Counted from the first letter of the stretch, positions 48,425-61,660 are shown. The stretch: 64,000 bases of DNA from Semisulcospira habei (GCA_036245525.1 BTPG01000005.1:123147318-123211317); one strand, 5' to 3'. The notes: generated by a model from the letters alone, not told the origin. A program made the numbers and translations.

Positions 48425-49870
48425 TAATGATAATAATAATAATAATAATTACGGTATTTATAATGCGCTTATCTTATAATAATTATAACTCTAAGCGCGC
48501 AACTCACAACTCGCGCAGGCACGCTTTAGACAGCGACTCACGTACCACAAATAGTGAAATACATTACGACAGTCTGCTTAGGATGGGGAGTGTGGTGGTA
48601 TAGTGCTAGAACTGTTGAAAGAGGTGAGTTTTGAGGGCGGACAGGAAGAAGGAGAGAGAGTGCTTCTGACGGAGAGAGAGTGGGAGAGTGTTCCAGGTGG
48701 ATGGACCGTATACTGAGAAGGAGCGGGGGCCGAAAGTGCTGAGTTTGGTGCGGGGATGTGGAGGTGGAGAGGGTCGGAGGCGGAGCGCAGGGAGCGGGGA
48801 GGAGTGTAGGGGTGAAGTCACTTTGAGAGATAGGCGGGAGCGCAGTTGTTCAGGGATTTGTAGCAGAGAGACAGAATCTTGTATTGGAAGCCAGTGAAGG
48901 AGTTTGAGCAGGGGAGTGATGTGGTCGGATTTTTTGTTTCTGAGGACGAGGCGGGCAGCATTGTTCTGGACGCGCTGGAGAGTGAAAGTGGTGGAGTGAG
49001 GGAGGCCGGAAAGGAGAGAGTTGCAGTAGTCGATGCGAGATAGGATGAGAGAGACAGCAAGTTTGGTGGCAGCTTCGGTAGTGAGGTATTTTCTGATCTG
49101 ACTGATGCGGCGGAGGTGGAAGTAGCATGCCTGGGCCGTGGCGGAGACGAAGCTGGTCATGGAAAGAGAGGAATCGAGGATAACGCCGATGTTTTTGGCC
49201 GAGTCAGAGAGGGAGATGGGGGTGCTGTCGAGTTGAAGGTGGAAGGAGGGAGGGAGCTGGGAAAGTTTCTGGCGAGTGCCTACCAGCATGGGTTCCGTTT
49301 TGTCGTCATTCAGTTTAAGCTTGTTTGCTGTCATCCAGTTTTTCAGGTCTTCGTAGCAGTCAGCCGTGCGAGTCAGTAGTGACTGAGTGTTGTCGAGTTT
49401 GTCTTTGTCTAGTAGTTGTGAGTCGTCAGCGTAGAGGTGGTGGTGTATGTGGTGAGACTGGATGATGTTGGACAGGGGAGAGGTGTAGAGTGTGAAAAGG
49501 ACCGGGCCACCCCTGTGGAACTCCGCAGGAGAGCATGACTGGGTTTGAGGAGACGCCGTCGATGGTGACGGACTGCTGTCTGTCTGAGAGGTAGGAGAGA
49601 AACCACGAGTGAGCAGAGTCAGTGATGCCAAAGGAGTGGTGAAGGCGGTGGAGGAGGATAGAGTGGTCTATAGTGTCGAAGGCGGCAGAGAGGTCGAGTA
49701 GCGTAAGAAGGGAGATGTTGCCCGAGTCGGTGGAGAGAAGCAGGTCGTTTAAGATAGGTAGAAGGGCTGTTTCAGTGCTGTGATGTTTGCGATAGGCGGA
49801 CTGGAAGGGACTGAGGAGGTTGTTGTCGGCGAGGTGGAGGTTGAGCTGGTTTAGAACGTCCTTGATGTAG
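48425..49870 (-). pseudogene. LINE E: CR1/L2-like reverse transcriptase, 5'-truncated
   Basis: Minus strand: starting near 49868 with SAYRKHHSTETALL and LDLSAAFDTIDHSILL, then SCGVPQG. A frameshift near 49510 follows, then YADDSQLL, KLKLNDDKTE, KNIGVILDSSLSM, RIDYCNSLLSGLP, LQRVQNNAARLVL, HITPLLKLLHWLPI, RSFSVYGPSTWNTLP and ALKTHLFQQF to the stop at 48606. The catalytic YADD is kept. The 3' UTR ends in (AAT)n at 48428-48448 on the plus strand. It is inserted in LINE D, with a TGAT duplication (SPND / VGKSI junction). Confidence 0.88.
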
Positions 49871-49906
49871 GAAAATCTATAACCAACATGAAAAGTAAAA
49901 CATCTT

Positions 49907-49993
49907 TGTTACGTGGTGGAATCGTAGTCGTAGTATGATAAACACACCAGACGCACGCATGTAAGGTTCTTTTAAATAAACTTAATCGTAACA
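49907..49993 (-). mobile_element. 3' LTR with large internal deletion
   Basis: Keeps both tips (TGTTACGTGGTGGAATCG and AATCGTAACA) but only 87 bp in total, against 885 and 974 bp in the other LTRs. The deletion joins ATAAACTT directly to AATCGTAACA. Confidence 0.9.
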
Positions 49994-50007
49994 TTATCCC
50001 CCTTTTT
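49994..50007 (-). promoter_or_regulatory. polypurine tract
   Basis: Minus strand AAAAAGGGGGATAA ends exactly where the 3' LTR (TGTTACG) begins. This is the expected primer site for plus-strand DNA synthesis. Confidence 0.8.
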
Positions 50008-50234
50008 AGAATGAAATTTCACACAAATTTCTTTTCAAATCTCAAAAATATACGGTTGTGGCTGTGTTAACCTACACAGAACCCTAAACAAATACAATTT
50101 CACATCAAAATCAAATAAAAATAATCGTCTCACAGTTCCTTTAAACTGTCCTGAGCGAAGACATGTCCCTTTAAACAGTCATGGACACCTAAATGTTTCT
50201 TTCTTTAAACTATTCTGGATACAGAAATGTTCTT

Positions 50235-51498
50235 TTAAACTGCTCTGCTCAGGTAATCCGCTCCAAAGTTCTGCGAACCCTTCATAGACTGTAGTTAAAC
50301 GTCAAAATTCTGCAAGAACATCGCCCATCTCATAATACGAGAATTTGTAAACTTTGCAGAGTTTAGATAGTTCAAGGGCTGGTGGTCCGTTTGGAGAACA
50401 TTAATAGCACACCCAGAAGGTACAGTTCGAACTTCCTTACTCCCCAGATGATGGCCAGGCACTCCTTCTCGATGGTCGAGTAGTTTCTCTCAGTTCTGGT
50501 CAACTTGTTGCTGGCGTAGCTCACTGGGTGGAGTTTTCCATTATCTTCTTGCATTAAGACTGCACCAACTCCTTCGTTGGAGGCGTCTGTTCTTAGGAAG
50601 AAAGTTTTCAACGGGTCAGGGAGATGTAGAACAGGCTCCTGGAATGCTCGCTCTTGGGCCTTCTCCCACTTCACTACGTTAGGTTGTCCTTTCCTCAGCA
50701 AGTCATTCAGGGGACCTGTTACTGCCGCAAAGTTTGGTATGAACTCCCGGTAGTAGTTCGCCAAGCCCATAAATGAGCGGACTTGCGTCTTGGTCGTAGG
50801 TCGCGGGGCATCCCTGATTTTCTGCACGTTGTCGTCGTGTAGCCCCTTTAAACCTTCGCTCAATTTATGTCCGATGAAGTCTATGTTGTCGGCCCCAAGA
50901 ATACACTTGCTTGGACGGATAGTAAAATTTGCATCTGACAGTCTTTGGAGCAGTTCTCGGAGGGTTTTGAGATGATCCCCCCAAGTTTTGGTATGGATCA
51001 AAATGTCATCCTAGTAAAAGACCACATTCTGCATATCTTCTAGGATCTTTTTCAGTCCTCTCTTCAATGTGGCACCACTGTTCACCATACCAAAATGCAT
51101 CTTCAGGAACTCCCAATGACCGTCGGGTGTGACGAACGCTGTCTTGGGGATATCTTTTTCTGCAACCTTGATTTGCCAATACCCTTTGCTTAGGTCAATT
51201 TTGGAGAAAAATCGGTCTCCACTGACCTTCTGGAACAGTTCTTCTGCTGTGGTCATAGACTCTGGATCGAAGATTGTTAGTTTATTGAGTCTACGGTAGT
51301 CCACACACCCCCCGGTTGGATCCATCTGGCTTCTTCACGATGACAACTGGGGATGCATATGGTGACTTGGACTCCCTGATGACTTCCAGACTCAGTAGTT
51401 CTTCCCTCGTGTTATAAGGAAGACGATAAGGTTTGCTGCAAACTGGCTCATTTGACGTCAGAGTAACATCGTGCTGGATGGTGTCTGTTGTTCCTGGG
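50235..51498 (-). pseudogene. gypsy reverse transcriptase and RNase H
   Basis: Minus strand, following the integrase. Sequence: FTPDPGTTDTIQHDV, LTSNEPVCSKPYRLPYN, SPYASPVVIVKKPDGSN, VDYRRLNKLTIFDPESM, FFSKIDLSKGYWQIKV, TAFVTPDGHWEFLKM and FGMVNSGATL. The catalytic box follows, reading Y-stop-DD because TAG (51011-51013) replaces its second codon. Then HLKTLRELLQRL, PSKCILGADNIDFIGHKL and RSFMGLANYYREFIPNF. RNase H: FFLRTDASNEGVGAVLMQ, YASNKLTRTERNYSTIEKECLAI, then in another frame QTDHQPLNYL and NFGADYLSR, with a stop at 50235. Frameshifts lie near 51310 and 50410. Confidence 0.9.
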
Positions 51499-52479
51499 TC
51501 AGGTGTAAACCGATGCTTGAATTCTTGAGTCAGGACGCGCAGTTCTTCTCGTTGAGTCTGGGTCAGATTCTGACCGAACTACATCCTCCTTGTGGCGGAG
51601 TTCATTAAGGTCAAACAGGTTCTCGTCGTCTAGTCTTTTGTCATCAGCAAGACGCACCGATGCCGCCAGTTGTGTTTTGTCTTGACGACCTCTCTCAATA
51701 TACTTCTTCAGCAGATTAGCATGGTAAGTCTTCACCTTGTTGTTGACCTTGACTCTGTAGTCGTTGATGCCAACCACCGTGTCAACGACGTAGGGTCCCT
51801 TCCACTGCATCAGGAGTTTGTTGTTGTCGGTAGGAAGAAGAACCAATACCTGGTCACCTGGCTGGAATCGTCGAGGTTTCGCCTTACGATCATAGTAATG
51901 CTTCCCCTTGTTCTGCGCCTTCCCCAGTTCTTCTCGAGCCATCCTGAGGGTATCTTCCAGCTTTTCTCTCAGGTCGAAGACGTACTGGTAGCTGATCTTC
52001 ACCTCAGGCGCGTCGATATCCTTGGTCCACAGCTCCTTCAGGATGTGCATGGGCCCCCTTACAGTCCTACCGTACAGTAATTCAAAAGGGGAAAACCCTG
52101 TCGAATCCTGAGGAACTTCACGGTATGCGAAGAGCAAGGCATTGATATATCTGTGCCACAACCTTGACTGTTCAGCACACAGTTTCTTCAGCATAGCCTT
52201 CAATGTTCCATTAAACTTTTCAACCAGCCCATTACACATGGGGTGATAAGGGGTGGTAGTAAGGTGTCGGATGCTCAATAGCCGGTTGACTTCCTCCAAG
52301 CAGTCGGAGACGAACCTGAGTTCCTAGGTCACTCAGGATCTCTTCAGGAATCCCCAAACGGCTGAACATGTCGACAAGCGCCTCTGCCATTGTTGGAGTG
52401 TCGATCTTCTTCAATGGTATGGCCTCAGGATAACGTGTAGCGTAGTCCACCAGAGTCAAAATGTAGCGATGACCATCTT
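51499..52479 (-). pseudogene. gypsy integrase catalytic core and GPY/F domain
   Basis: LTLVDYATRYPEAIPL, GIPEEILSDLGTQ (second Asp), EEVNRLLSIRHLTTTPYHP, CNGLVEKFNGTLK (catalytic Glu), LLFAYREVPQDSTGFSPFEL, YGRTVRGPMHIL, YYDRKAKPRRFQPGDQVLVL and WKGPYVV (GPY/F domain). The frame shifts near 52479 and 52310. Its position upstream of RT on the coding strand is the unusual feature. The domain inserts the cDNA into host DNA. Confidence 0.9.
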
Positions 52480-53660
52480 CACTTGGAGGGGATATTGGCC
52501 CCCACCATGTCCACAGCTACCCGCTTGAAAGGCATATCGATCAGTGGCATTTTCTTTAGAGGAACCTTGGGCACCTTTCCCTTGTAGATTGTCTTCTGGC
52601 ATATGTCGCACGACCTGCAGAATCGGGTGACGTCGCCTCCCATATCAGGCCAGTAGAAGACGGCTCGGATTCTATCGAGGGTCTTGTTGATTCCCAAATG
52701 TCCTCCCAATATGGAATCATGGGCCAATTTCATCACCTGTATCCTCAAAGGTTCAGGAACTACTACTTGACGTACAGGTTTATCTCCATTGCTGTTGAAT
52801 ATCCGGTACAAGATATTTTTCCTGGTCTCGAAGGTTATCTCTTTTCCATTTCGCGTTACGGGCTCGGTCTGACCTCGGAACTTGTCAAGCGTGGGGTCGG
52901 CTTTCTGTAGCTCCACCAGCCTTTCCATATTCACCACAGCTGCTTCCGTGTTGTCCGCCACTTTTAGAGGGATGGTCTGGTGACTCTTCTTTGCTTGACT
53001 TCTTGTGGTAACAGGACATGTTTCAGGTCTCCACACTGGATCTGGATCGTCTGCGTTTCTGGCACCATCAATGTTTCCGATGATAAGATCGTAGACAGGG
53101 GTCTTTACGCATAGCAACTTCGCCTTTCCTCTCAGGTACGGGGTGTCGACGATGACATTGGCAAGGGGGATAATTCTCACAGTTCCGTCGGCCAAAATGA
53201 GGGTGGTCCACTCCTGTAGCTTCTGGTCTTCAGTTACTAGGTCCTCTCTCACGATGATGCAACTACAACCAGTGTCTCTCAGCACTCTCACTGGTGTGTT
53301 TCCGACGAATCCTGACACCACCGGCATGTTCGGCACTTCACTCTCAGGCAGCGCAATGTTTGAGACTGGTAAAAATGTAGCCCCATCTCCTACTGGGATG
53401 CGTCTATTCTTTCTGAAAGATTCAATCAGCTCCCGTGTCACTTGCGTTTCTCCAGATTCAAAGTCACTGGATGACGTCTCATCATTGGCTAATACAGCGG
53501 CGGCTCTGTGTTGAGACGTGGTGCTGCTTCTGCCTGCTATCCCGCGATCTTCGTTGAATCTTCTGATGTTGTCGCCTCGGGGAACATCTTTAGAAGGACA
53601 CCGTATCTCCTTGTGACCTTTCTTTCCACAGAGAAAACATAATAATAAATAATAATACAT
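52479..53660 (-). CDS. gypsy zinc knuckle, protease and integrase zinc-binding domain
   Basis: Open frame of 393 codons. Residues 8-21 are a CCHC knuckle (CFLCGKKGHKEIRC, C-X2-C-X4-H-X4-C). Residues 129-131 are the DTG of an aspartic protease (VRVLRDTGCSC). From about residue 225 the integrase begins (VTTRSQAKKSHQ, RNILYRIF, RQVVVPEPLR), with the H2C2 zinc domain HDSILGGHLGINKTLDR ... FCRSCDICQ and the start of the core with the first Asp (FKRVAVDMVGA). No RT separates protease and integrase. The annotated N-terminal residues upstream of the knuckle are microsatellite from the inserted LINE F tail, so there is no genuine start codon. Confidence 0.9.
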   Translation of the reverse strand: MYYYLLLCFLCGKKGHKEIRCPSKDVPRGDNIRRFNEDRGIAGRSSTTSQHRAAAVLANDETSSSDFESGETQVTRELIESFRKNRRIPVGDGATFLPVSNIALPESEVPNMPVVSGFVGNTPVRVLRDTGCSCIIVREDLVTEDQKLQEWTTLILADGTVRIIPLANVIVDTPYLRGKAKLLCVKTPVYDLIIGNIDGARNADDPDPVWRPETCPVTTRSQAKKSHQTIPLKVADNTEAAVVNMERLVELQKADPTLDKFRGQTEPVTRNGKEITFETRKNILYRIFNSNGDKPVRQVVVPEPLRIQVMKLAHDSILGGHLGINKTLDRIRAVFYWPDMGGDVTRFCRSCDICQKTIYKGKVPKVPLKKMPLIDMPFKRVAVDMVGANIPSK

Positions 53661-55212
53661 AGTTCTTGTATAGCGCTGTTCTCCAGGAAAACACTGGACT
53701 CACTGCGCATGCACAACAGCACACCCTCTCTCTCAGACACACGCACGATTATGCACTACTTTAAACCACCCCATCTCTTTCCAACACTATACGTTCACTT
53801 CCTCTAGGATCAGAATAAAAGGCAGTCAGCAGTTAGCTAAAGATGAGCTAGGTGTTAAATGCCCGACAGAAAAGAAACGTCTTTAAGTGAGCTTTGAACT
53901 GTAACAATGTGGGCAGATTCCGCATTTCAGTTGGCAGGGAGTTCCACACACTTGGGGCTAAAAAGGTGAAAGAACGCTCCCCGACAGTTTTCACGTTACG
54001 CTTTGGGATTTTAAAAAGTTTTACACTAGAGGAACGGAGGGTGCGTGATGGCTGATAAACAGACAGCTTGGCAGAAAGGTACGGAGGGAGAGATCCGTCA
54101 AAATGCCGATAGGCGAAAATTGCAATTTTGTACTGGCAGCGGAATTTTACGGGCAACCAGTGCAGCTGCTTCAGTAGAGGTGTAATGTGGTCTCTCTTTC
54201 GTTTCTTCAAGACGTGCCGCATTGTTTTGAATCATCTGCAAGCGTGAAATCTGATCTGCCGGTAAACCTGCCAGTCAGAATTGCAGAGGTCCTTCATCAG
54301 CCAGCACCCAAGGAAGAGCATCGCCCTCCCTACATCACCATCGGCGAGTCCGAACTGAAGTCTGTACACCAGTTTACCTACCTCGGCTGCATCATCACGT
54401 CAGACGCCAAGCTGGACAAGGAGCTGGACAACAGGCTGGCAAAAGCGAACAGCGCTTTCGGGCGACTATTCAAGCGGGTGTGGCACAATCAACAGCTGAA
54501 AAAAGGCACCAAGATCAGCGTGTACAGAGCTGTCGTCCTCACCACCCTGCTGTACGGTTCCGAGTCCTGGGCCCTCTACCGCAGCCAACTACGACTCCTC
54601 GAACGCTTTCACCAGCGCTGCCTGCGTACCATCCTCAGCATTCACTGGAGTGACTATGTCACCAACGTCGAGGTCCTTGAACAGGCGGAAACTTTGAGCA
54701 TCGAGGCTTTGCTGCTGCGGACACAGCTTCGCTGGGCGGGGCACGTCTCCAGGATGGAGGATCATCGCCTACCCAAGATCACTCTGTTCGGCGAGCTCGC
54801 CACTGGACACCGAGACAGAGGGGCACCAAAGAAGAGATACAAAGACTGTCTCAAGAAGTCACTTAGTGCCTGCCAAATCGACCACCGCCAGTGGTCTTCG
54901 CTTGCTGCGGACCGTGACACCTGACGCTCCACCATTCACAAGGCAGCCGTCTCGTTTGAGGACTCTCGCAGAGCTAACTTCAAGGACAAGCGGCTCAGGA
55001 GAAAAAACAGAGTTGTCGTAACTCAGAACCCTGACCAGACCTTCCCCTGCAGCCACTGCGGTCGAACCTGCCTGTCCCGGATTGGCCTCCGCAGTCACGA
55101 AAATGCCTGCAAACGACGTGGGCAAGCCCTATAGAATCTTCGTTCGCGAAGTCAAGCCATGACAGAACTGCAATAATCGAGCCTGGACGTAATGAATGCA
55201 TTTACAAGTCTT
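53640..55212 (-). pseudogene. LINE F: CR1/L2-like ORF2 C-terminal part, inside gypsy gag
   Basis: Minus strand starts near 55210 with VNAFITSRLDYCSSVMA and is interrupted by LINE G (54263-55165). It resumes with RLQMIQNNAAR, KRDHITPLLKQLHWLPVKF, YKIAIFAYRHF, LPPYLSAKLSVYQPSRTLRSSS, GERSFTFLAPSVWNSLP and QFKAHLKTFLFCRAF, stop at 53848. Tail (TAT)n at 53640-53660. It splits gag exactly in front of the zinc-knuckle Cys. RT active site absent (5'-truncated). It is related to LINE E at 48425. Confidence 0.85.
54263..55165 (+). pseudogene. LINE G: LINE ORF2 C-terminal part with terminal zinc finger
   Basis: Open from EVLHQPAPKEEHRPPY: SVHQFTYLGCIITSDAKLD (RT thumb), NRLAKANSAFGRL, VVLTTLLYGSESWAL, RFHQRCLRTILSIHWSD, LRTQLRWAGHVSRMED and RYKDCLKKSL. 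A stop occurs at 54922. Then KRLRRKNRVVTQ and a C2H2-like finger CSHCGRTCLSRIGLRSH, stop near 55131. The RT palm and endonuclease are missing. It lies in opposite orientation inside LINE F, whose motifs continue on both sides. The youngest layer of a three-deep nest. Confidence 0.85.
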
Positions 55213-56339
55213 GACGCCGCACTTTCTGTGAGATACGGTCTGAGGGAAGAAATTCTGCACAGCTCAAGGAAACCAGCTCGGCAGACGCTACTGATATGAT
55301 CATGCATGGAGAGCGTGTCAGGTTCTGCACTGGCTTGTATTTCGGGTTGTCTCTGACATTGTGAATTTCCTCTGCTGGTGCAGACACACGCTGCGGCTTA
55401 CTGGGCCCGAACTTCATGTTGTGGGCGTCAAGGTATCTTTGAGCTAAGTCGGCTAGGACCTTTAGGGACTGGTCTTTTTGCTCCCTGAGGTGGGCGGCCA
55501 GATCCTTAAACATGCGTTGAGGACTTGTTCTTTGATGATGAGGTCACACAGGTCCTGGTACTCTTTGTTTAAACCAGCCAGCTCTATCCATTTCTCGAGG
55601 TAGCTCCTGATTCTTTCAATGAATAGGCCGGGTGTTTCTCCTTCTTCAGGCTTGCAGTTCCGAAATCGTCGCCTGTAACCCTCTTCAGTGAAGTCGTACT
55701 GTCTCAGCAGGGCGGCTTTTAACTGCGTATAATCTTCGGCTTCTTCTCTTGGCAAGCGAGTGTAAAATTCAAGCGCTTTGCCAGTTAGAAGTGCACTCAG
55801 CCTGATAGCCCAAGTCTCTTGTCTCCAGTTGTTGCTGCCTGCGAAGCGCTCGAATCGCTCCAGATACGCGTCCATCTTATCTGAATTTTCAACGAAAGGT
55901 GGAAGTTTTGGCGCACGGGCTGTTTGCTCTCTGCTGGCTAAGGCTGTTGCTCAGTAGCCCTTTGGCTCTGTGCCTCTATCTCCATCTGCTTTAAATGAAT
56001 TTCATGTTGTCACTGCCTCTCCGCCTCTTCTCGCTGTTTCTCTGCCTCTTCTCGCTGTTTCTTTGCCTCTTCTCTTTCTTCATCTGGTTGTTTCTCTGCC
56101 TCTCTTTGCTGTTTCTCTGCTTCTTCTGCTTGGATTTCGAGTTTCCTGATGTCACGCTCTTTAGCTCTTTCTTCTCTCTCCAGTCTCTTTTCTTCTTCGA
56201 GTCTCTTTTCTCTTTCTCTCTCCAGTCTCTCCTTTTCTTCTCTCTCCAGTCTCTCCTTTACGAACTCGAGGAGTTGAGCTCCTTCGAGTCCACATTCCTT
56301 TCCAATTTTCAGGAATGTCTCCATTTCCGACGTCGCCAT
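55213..56339 (-). pseudogene. gypsy gag
   Basis: ATG at 56337-56339: MATSEMETFLKIGKECGLEG, then a long charged helical region (KERLEREEKERLERE, EAEKQREEAERQ). Stops and a frameshift occur near 56008 and 55900, then a retrotransposon gag core (MDAYLERFERFAGSNNW, WAIRLSALLTGKALEFY, LKAALLRQYDFTEEGYRRRF, CDLIIKEQVLNAC). A further frameshift near 55512 precedes HLREQKDQSLKVLADLAQRY. Gag forms the particle that packages the RNA. The zinc knuckle that should end it is separated by the LINE F insertion at 55212. Confidence 0.85.
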
Positions 56340-56400
56340 CTCTGCGTTTCACTGCTGGCTGTTTTCTCCTGCTACCCTTTCCACTGAGCCAACTGAAGAA

Positions 56401-56418
56401 GTCCCGTCGGAGGTGCCA
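56401..56418 (-). promoter_or_regulatory. candidate primer-binding site
   Basis: Minus strand TGGCACCTCCGACGGGAC begins three bases inside the 5' LTR edge (56422). It starts with TGG, as complements of tRNA 3' ends do. I cannot name the tRNA. Confidence 0.5.
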
Positions 56419-56421
56419 AAA

Positions 56422-57306
56422 TGTTAGGTGGTGGAGTCGTAGTCGTAGTATGATAAACACACCAGACGCACGCACGTAAGTTTTTTTTTTAAAAAATAAA
56501 CTTCATTCAGCTGCAACCCGACACACGTGGCTTCAGGACGTAGGCTACACTGGAGTAACAGTTCCAACAATATTTTAATTCAGGGATGCGATCTCCACAC
56601 AATGCATTCCCAAATGCACCAACACTGATACAATGTCTCCTCTGAAAATATCAACACTGGCGACACAAAGTTTCTCATACAACGTACACCACCGTTACGC
56701 TGCTTCTCTCACAATGTACATCCTATTCGGGCCACGTACCTATGATAAACTGTGTGTCCCTACAACTGACAATGCATGACAACGTACACACGTGCTTCCT
56801 AGCACCAACTTTTATAGTAAAACAATTTTCCAGAAAAATCCACCGAATTTACACAACGCAACCAATCAGAACGGAACACGTAAATGAAACTCATAAATGT
56901 TAATAAAGAATGAACTTTGTAGAATAATACAATAGTCTACAAAAGTTTGACTGCTCATTTTAGGCCCAAATCCTAGTGTGTAATGACGTCACACAAAAGT
57001 ATGGCAGACCGTTCACGACCTTTCATAACACGCAAAGCGGCTGCTAAATTCACGCGCACAGAGAACAACTATGGCTAAAAATAGAGCAGCTCTACTACCG
57101 CTATCCTCCGTGCGACTTTGCTAGAAGCTTCCGGACTAAACTTAGCGTATCATAACAAAGCCCCTTCCGCTATTTGCGAGAACAATAGAGAATCTCACTG
57201 AAAAGGTACGTGATACATAACCATGATAGCTCAAATAAATATCGGATCGTTTCCTACGATTAACACATGCATGCTCTCACAGAACAACACAACCACAATC
57301 GTAACA
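56422..57306 (-). mobile_element. 5' LTR of the gypsy element
   Basis: 885 bp with tips TGTTAGGTGGTGG and AATCGTAACA. Same family as the 974-bp solo LTR at 21941 but with indels and one damaged tip (CGT lost). Confidence 0.9.
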
Positions 57307-57311
57307 ATCTT

Positions 57312-58779
57312 GTGGTGTTGACGGTATTAGCAGTAAAATCCTGAAAGTTGCACTCCCTTATATTGTTGAATCATTAACCTTTATATTTAACCTTTTGATT
57401 CAAAAAAGCATGTTTCCCGATAAATTGAAAATAGCAAAAGTTACTCCTCTACCAAAAAGCAAAGATCTGAGCGACCCAAATGAGTATAGACCTATTTCAA
57501 ATCTTATCAGCAGTGTCCAAACCACTTGAAAAGCATATACATAATCATTTACTTCAATTCCTGGAGAAAAACCGCCTTATTAGTACAGCACAACCAGCTT
57601 TTCGGACTAAACATTCGTGTCAGACAGCCTTAACTCTCTAAACCCACAAATGGCTTACTGCCATAAATGAGTCCAAACTTTCAGGTGTAGTATTTCTAAA
57701 TCTTAAAAAAGCCTTCGATCTCATTAACCACTCAATCTTACTAAAGAAGTTACCTTTATATCACATTGACTCAAATGCAGTCGCTTTTCTTTCGTCCTAT
57801 CTCTTAGACAGAACGCAGAAAGTGTTTTTGAATGGTAAATACTCAGCGGAAGGACTGGTGACCCATGGTGCTCCTCAGGATTCCACCCTAGGACCGTTAT
57901 TATTCAACATCTTTATAAATGATCTTCCACTGTCAATATGACACCCCGACACAAACTGTGAACTATTTGCTGATGATACATCATTACATGTATCTGATAA
58001 AAATGTTTCAACCGTGAGCGCTGTCCTCCAACATAGTTTAGATGAAGTGTCAACTTGATGTGAAGAAAATCATATGATTATTAGTATTTCTAAAACGAAA
58101 AGTATGTTGGTGATGACACACCAAAAGCATCAACGTGGTTTGCAACCCCTTGAGCTGTCCATTCACTCTCAGCCCTTAGAGCAAGTGTCAAAATATCGTT
58201 TATTAGGAGTGACAGTCGATGAACATCTCAGCTGGGAGCCTCACATAGAAACTGCCTGTAAAACTATTTCGAAGAATCTCTTTTTATTATCCAAATTAAG
58301 TCGGATAGTTTACATTGATGCTCGAAAACTATTCTTTAACGCGCACATCAAGACACATTGTAATTATGCTTCCAATATCTGCGACGGCTGTGGAGACATT
58401 TATTTGAAAAAAAATTAATTCCCTTTACCGGCGAGGTATTAAGCTTATTCTTCCTGGTTCGTCTCATACTGGTAAAAGACTGAAGGCCCTTAATATCCTA
58501 CCACTCAGTAAACAATTGGAACTTAATAGATGCTTACTTGTGCAAAAACTTCTAAACGATACGGCCCCTCCCTATCTCCGTGAGCTGTTTTCCCACACGA
58601 ATAGAGAGAACACGAGGCACAGCTTACTCTATCTCCCAAAACCAAGAATCGACATCTTCATAACTAGCATATCATTTTCCGGTGCTAAGTCATGGAATAA
58701 CTTGCCCTCTCATTTAAAGTGTAGTTCAAAGTTATCTATCTTCAGAGCTCGCGTCCATAAATGTCTGCTGTCGATGTGA
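57312..58779 (+). pseudogene. LINE D RT and C-terminal part (family A)
   Basis: Resumes after the gypsy TSD with CGVDGISSKILKVALPYIV and IAKVTPLPKSKDLSDPNEYRPIS. The RT middle is readable only by switching frames (KAFDLI-, SILGPLLF- and FADDTSLH-like stretches around 57710, 57890 and 57965). Then ISISKTKSMLVMTHQKHQRG, KYRLLGVTVDEHLSW, TACKTISKNLFLLSKLSRI, KTHCNYASNICDGCGD, LNRCLLVQKLLNDTAPPYL and LPKPRIDIFITSISFSGAKSWNNLP, with a stop at 58777. More decayed than LINE A. Confidence 0.8.
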
Positions 58780-58922
58780 ATGTTCTATCTTTCTGCTTAG
58801 TATGTTGCTCCAGCACAGCAGATTGCTGCAGATTATATAATAGTTCGACTGTCTGCATTAACATGTCAGGTTCATACCAGTATGTATATTGTTTTAATTC
58901 TTTTTTGTATTTTATTTATTTA

Positions 58923-58991
<69 letters not shown>

Positions 58992-59157
58992 TTCTGATGG
59001 TGGGGGGGGGGGGATGGGTCTTTTTACTTATGTATGTTTTATCTTTTGTTGTATCGTCTGATGTATTTTTTATATGTGTAGAGTAGCAGGACAGTTTGGA
59101 AGATAGGCATTGCTATGCCTAAAACTTTTTATCTTGAATAAAAACGTTTCATCATCA
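58780..59157 (+). mobile_element. LINE D 3' UTR
   Basis: (TTA)n at 58931-58990, poly-G at 59000-59013, AGCAGGACAGTTTGGAAG, GAATAAAAACGTTT and (CAT)n to 59166. Then (CT)n at 59167-59268. Confidence 0.75.
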
Positions 59158-59162
59158 TCATC

Positions 59163-61660
<2,498 letters not shown>

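Larger units (their letters stand above)
49907..57306 (-). mobile_element. 7.4-kb Ty3/gypsy LTR retrotransposon, Gmr1-like gene order
   Basis: TSD ATCTT at 49902-49906 and 57307-57311. It is inserted in LINE D, whose codons rejoin as KSKTS-CGVDGIS. In transcription order (right to left): 5' LTR 56422-57306, gag 56339-55213, zinc knuckle, protease and integrase zinc domain 53660-52479, integrase core 52479-51499, RT/RNase H 51498-50235, polypurine tract 50007-49994, shortened 3' LTR 49993-49907. Integrase precedes RT, as in the Gmr1 clade and unlike most Ty3/gypsy elements. Multiple frameshifts, a stop in the RT active site, a nested LINE pair (53640-55212) and a deleted 3' LTR make it dead. 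A solo LTR of the family is at 21941. Confidence 0.93.
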
